Shown piece after piece: positions 61,098 through 64,000 of a stretch of 64,000 bases of DNA. Each line of letters starts with the position of its first letter. Positions within the stretch are counted from its first letter, which is position 1. Under the pieces are notes generated by a model, which was not told the origin of the DNA, did not search any database, and was given only the letters and a program-made list of their open reading frames with translations. Location: NCBI GenBank assembly GCA_016186945.1, contig JACPKR010000072.1, positions 1-64,000 on the forward strand, in the 5' to 3' direction. The position numbers were made by a program, and so were the translations under genes. The stretch comes from Deltaproteobacteria bacterium (GTDB lineage Bacteria > Bdellovibrionota_B > Oligoflexia > Oligoflexales > Bog-1112).

Positions 61098-61943
61098 ATG
61101 ATGTCATTTGGAAAACAAAAAAATAGTGCTGCAAGTTCCAACGTTTTGATTAGCCAAAAAGTCTATAAAAAAAAGCGTCACAAATTCCTAAATCTAAAGC
61201 CCAAAAAAATAAGGCAGACTTTTCTTTCATGCTCAACACTGATTGTTTTTATCATTGCGACCTCAATGACGATCGTGACCTTTCGCACGTACTCAAATAA
61301 CTCGAAATGCAGTGCAATTGAACTACTCGACAAAAATGATAGTGCAGTCGAATCTTATATAAAGGCATCATGCAACGATAGGGAAAACAGCATCTACGAG
61401 GTATCAGCCGAGGCACAAAAACGTTTTGGGTTACTTTCAATGACCATTTTCAGGACACCTGATGACCATTGGCTCCTCTCCTGGGCACAAAGGGTCCCGG
61501 CAATGTTGATTGAAGCAGACAAGATTCGTATCTTGTCACGAAACGGGGATGTTTATGGCTCTGCTGACCTGTACAAACCCGAGATTCAGACGATTCTTAC
61601 AGGTGTATTTTCGCGAGAATCCAAGCAGTTCTTGCTGAATAATGATAATACAATCATCGTTTCAAAAGACGAGAGAGATGTCATTACATCCGCACTAACT
61701 CTACTTTCAGAATCAAGTGAAAGATCGCTAAGAATTGAAAAGATTACATACCAGCAACACCGAGGCTTCGTCGCCAAATTACGTGAACAAAACATCCTCG
61801 TTTCGTTCGGTAACCCGCCGTTTGAAAAGAAATTCAAGAGACTTTTTAACGTTTTGAAGTCTATGAAAGATGGAACCAGCGAAATAAAATCTATCGAACT
61901 TGATTACAGTGACAAAGCTTTTTTGACTTTCAAACAATCTTGA
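61098..61943 (+). CDS. ftsQ: FtsQ-like division protein
   Basis: 281 residues. A basic cytoplasmic segment (with KKKRHKF and KPKKIRQ), one transmembrane helix at about 43-65, and a periplasmic domain. Sequence similarity to FtsQ/DivIB is weak, but POTRA-like and C-terminal beta regions fit (RVPAMLIEADKIRILSRNGDVYG is close to the 'P..L.V.V.E..P.A.......ID..G' line of FtsQ). Position before ftsA supports it. It lies 231 bp after ftsW, so it probably begins its own transcript; no clear promoter was found in that gap, which is AT-rich with a weak TTGAAA at about 61010. Confidence 0.72.
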   Translation: MMSFGKQKNSAASSNVLISQKVYKKKRHKFLNLKPKKIRQTFLSCSTLIVFIIATSMTIVTFRTYSNNSKCSAIELLDKNDSAVESYIKASCNDRENSIYEVSAEAQKRFGLLSMTIFRTPDDHWLLSWAQRVPAMLIEADKIRILSRNGDVYGSADLYKPEIQTILTGVFSRESKQFLLNNDNTIIVSKDERDVITSALTLLSESSERSLRIEKITYQQHRGFVAKLREQNILVSFGNPPFEKKFKRLFNVLKSMKDGTSEIKSIELDYSDKAFLTFKQS

Positions 61944-61953
61944 AAGCTACCCT

Positions 61954-63168
61954 ATGAGTAACATTTTTGCTATCGACCTGGGAACGACAAAATTCTGCTT
62001 GGCCAGCATTACGTATGACAAAACTTTTGAAAAGGCTAAACTCGACACCGTGTCAGTTCTATCAGCCGGAATGAAGCGAGGCATGCTGTCTGACTTTTTT
62101 GCCGCACAAAAATCCCTTTCTAGTCTCATTGAGCTTGCCGAGAAAGAATTCGATTTCGACATAAATACAGCAACTCTAGGCGTTTCCGGAACACACTTGA
62201 AAAGCAAATTTGTAACATGCCAGATTCCTATTGATTCGGACCATCTTGTAAATTCAAGACTCCTGGATAAAATCCAAACTCAAATTAAGATCGAAAACCA
62301 GGTGGACGGTAGGGAGTTTATCCACATATCACCCTACAGTTACCAAATCGACAGTAGAGAGTGGATCGTCAACCCACTTGGATTCTCAGGATCTTCTTTG
62401 AAGTCAAAACATTTTATCATCGAGGCAGACAAATATTACCTCGCTGACCTCGTTAGACTCTGTAACAGTTGCGGCATATCGGTATCAAGCTTGATTTCCG
62501 AACAGTACGCCTCCTCGCAAGTCACAATCCCTCCACTCAAAAAGGAATTGGGCGTTGTCCTTCTCGATATCGGCGGTGGCACAACGGACGGAATGGTGTT
62601 CCTTAATGGAAAGCCAAGCAAAGTGTTCACAGTCAACATCGGTGGGCAGCTGATGACCAACGACCTGTCTATCGGTTTCGGTATCCCTTTCGATGAAGCG
62701 GAAAGAATAAAAATATTGGGAGGAATCTCCAGTGATCACGAATTGACCTGCCATGCGGTCGATTTTCGCGGATCCACCGTCAACATCGATCCAAGGAAAG
62801 CGTCGCAAATACTCAAAGCACGTATTGAAGAGCTTGCTATCCATGTAAATAAGGAAATAGAGCCATTCAAAGGGTTACTCCAAGGAGGAATTATTTTAAC
62901 CGGGGGAGGATCTGAGCTTCCTGGCATGGTGAGCCTCTTTGCTAACGTTATGCACGATGTGGTTGTTGCCAAGGCAGACCCTGTTTTTGGCGGAAACGAG
63001 AATACTGGAAAGATTGAAGCATCGAAGTTTGCAAGCAAATACGCGACCGTTTTGGGATTGCTCTATTATGAATTTATCAGACAAAGAAATAATGGAAAAA
63101 CCGTTAGATTCAAAAACCTTAACTCTTTTTTTTCATCATTCGCTTCATGGCTAAAAGAGCTGACATGA
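61954..63168 (+). CDS. ftsA: Cell division actin homologue FtsA
   Basis: 404 residues. Actin-fold phosphate loops IFAIDLGTTKFCLAS and VVLLDIGGGTTDGMVFLNG, a C-terminal ILTGGGSELPGM adenosine motif, and a terminal amphipathic membrane-targeting helix (SFFSSFASWLKEL). Anchors FtsZ to the membrane. Spacing of 10 bp from ftsQ. Confidence 0.94.
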   Translation: MSNIFAIDLGTTKFCLASITYDKTFEKAKLDTVSVLSAGMKRGMLSDFFAAQKSLSSLIELAEKEFDFDINTATLGVSGTHLKSKFVTCQIPIDSDHLVNSRLLDKIQTQIKIENQVDGREFIHISPYSYQIDSREWIVNPLGFSGSSLKSKHFIIEADKYYLADLVRLCNSCGISVSSLISEQYASSQVTIPPLKKELGVVLLDIGGGTTDGMVFLNGKPSKVFTVNIGGQLMTNDLSIGFGIPFDEAERIKILGGISSDHELTCHAVDFRGSTVNIDPRKASQILKARIEELAIHVNKEIEPFKGLLQGGIILTGGGSELPGMVSLFANVMHDVVVAKADPVFGGNENTGKIEASKFASKYATVLGLLYYEFIRQRNNGKTVRFKNLNSFFSSFASWLKELT

Positions 63169-63213
63169 GAGACCATCCTTTCATACCTACCTAAAGAATA
63201 AAATGTCAAAGCA

Positions 63214-63243
63214 TTGACACCCTTGAAAGGTCTTCCCTATAAT
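63214..63243 (+). promoter_or_regulatory. Consensus sigma-70 promoter of ftsZ
   Basis: TTGACA (63214-63219) and TATAAT (63238-63243) are both perfect, with an 18-bp spacer. It lies in the ftsA-ftsZ gap, 34 bp before the ftsZ ATG at 63278. This would give ftsZ strong expression independent of the cluster. It is the best promoter in the window. Confidence 0.85.
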
Positions 63244-63277
63244 TTTAATGAAACAAATCTTTTAAGTGGGAGATCTT

Positions 63278-64000
63278 ATGAGCTTTGAAACCACCGACAT
63301 GCAAACACCTGGTGCGAAAATCAAAGTGATCGGTATCGGTGGAGGTGGCACAAATGCCGTCAGCACAATGATCAGAGGGGGAATTGATGGCGTCGGCTTC
63401 ATTGCTGTGAATACTGATTTACAGTCTCTCAAGTCGGCCTTGGCCCCTATAAAAATTCAAATTGGAAAGGAACTCACTAAAGGTTTGGGGGCAGGATCAG
63501 ACCCTAGTGTCGGTCGGGACGCTGCCCTCGAGGATCGACACGAGCTTCAGGAGGCACTCGACGGTGCTGATATGGTTTTTATAACTGCTGGAATGGGGGG
63601 TGGCACAGGGACGGGAGGTGCTTCCATTGTCGCTCAAATTGCAAGAGATATGGGAGCACTCACGGTTGCAGTCGTGACGAAACCATTTCTCTTTGAAGGA
63701 AAAAGACGACGTACTCACGCTGAAGTAGGAATCGAGAAACTAAGAGAAGCCGTCGATACACTCATAGTTATTCCCAATGAACGTTTGCTGGAAATTGCCA
63801 CTGCTGACCTCAGTCTTATCGGAGCCTTTAAACTCGCCGACAACGTACTCGTCAATGCGGTAAAAGGTATCAGTGACATCATCAATATACCAGGGACCAT
63901 CAATGTCGACTTCGCAGATGTCAAGACGGTTATGTCATGCAAGGGACAAGCTCTAATGGGAATCGGTGTGGCCTCCGGTAAAAATAGAGCCATCGAGGCC
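63278..64000 (+). CDS. ftsZ: Cell division tubulin homologue FtsZ, N-terminal 241 residues
   Basis: Cut by the window end, with the reading frame open to base 64000. [14 protein letters not shown], the region [10 protein letters not shown], and the GTP-binding tubulin signature [11 protein letters not shown] are all seen, then PF.FEGKRR-type residues and the NERLLEIA block. The GTPase domain is therefore complete for about two thirds. GGGAG precedes the ATG. Forms the Z ring at mid-cell. Confidence 0.96.
   Translation, partial: MSFETTDMQTPGAKIKVIGIGGGGTNAVSTMIRGGIDGVGFIAVNTDLQSLKSALAPIKIQIGKELTKGLGAGSDPSVGRDAALEDRHELQEALDGADMVFITAGMGGGTGTGGASIVAQIARDMGALTVAVVTKPFLFEGKRRRTHAEVGIEKLREAVDTLIVIPNERLLEIATADLSLIGAFKLADNVLVNAVKGISDIINIPGTINVDFADVKTVMSCKGQALMGIGVASGKNRAIEA

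Noticed and set aside
1-64000. tRNA, rRNA, prophage and complete insertion sequences
   Set aside because: Looked for and none seen; no transposase, integrase or cloverleaf could be supported by eye.

Overview
The window reads as chromosome of a Gram-negative bacterium with a meso-diaminopimelate cell wall. The evidence is Sec/YajC export, several lipoproteins with lipoboxes, predicted outer-membrane barrels, ExbB/ExbD-type genes, and a MurE with the DNPR motif of DAP-adding enzymes. A single-anchor cytochrome b558 type succinate dehydrogenase (sdhCAB), RNase J together with RpoH, and a GltG/AgmX-like adaptor next to ExbB/ExbD-like genes point to a deltaproteobacterial or Bdellovibrionota/Oligoflexia-like lineage. 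That placement is inference; no rRNA or tRNA gene was seen.

Layout. 0-6.8 kb: end of a basic protein, a membrane protein, queE with a class III aminotransferase, valS and rph. 6.8-17.4 kb (minus strand): a long gene train made of an ExbB/TolQ-like protein, two ExbD-like proteins, a one-TM adaptor, RNase J, a Nudix hydrolase, a glycosyltransferase, an M23 envelope peptidase and secA. 17.6-29.4 kb: an FHA-GAF-HD-GYP regulator, a PAP2 phosphatase, a large M1-like protein with a broken active site, a short GlpD, ileS, a lipoprotein aminopeptidase-family protein and mgtE. 29.4-41.4 kb: an accessory-looking stretch with two AAA_14/DUF4143 ATPases, each with a palindrome at its start, three unrecognised exported or membrane proteins, a lipoprotein of seven Ig-like repeats, a Fic protein behind two operator-like palindromes, and an orphan lipoprotein. 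41.4-51.3 kb: sdhCAB, a barrel protein, yajC, rpoH, a diacylglycerol-kinase-family gene, an AmgK/MurU-like pair and a LysM lipoprotein. 51.5-64 kb: the division and cell wall cluster rsmH-ftsL-ftsI-murE-murF-mraY-murD-ftsW-ftsQ-ftsA-ftsZ (ftsZ cut by the window end). mraZ is not ahead of rsmH, and murG, murC, murB and ddl are not between ftsW and ftsQ.

Two families of short, hairpin-rich, MITE-like repeats are scattered between genes. Family A (about 107 or 165 bp, ends TATAGTRTT) has five copies and one fragment; in three cases its TATAG end supplies the stop codon of the upstream gene. Family B (about 125-142 bp, with a 20-bp perfect terminal inverted repeat in the best copy) has two full copies and two fragments. 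They are the clearest unexplained structure in the window, followed by the ExbB/ExbD-like motor operon that lacks the usual transmembrane aspartate, and the palindromes attached to the ATPase and Fic genes.
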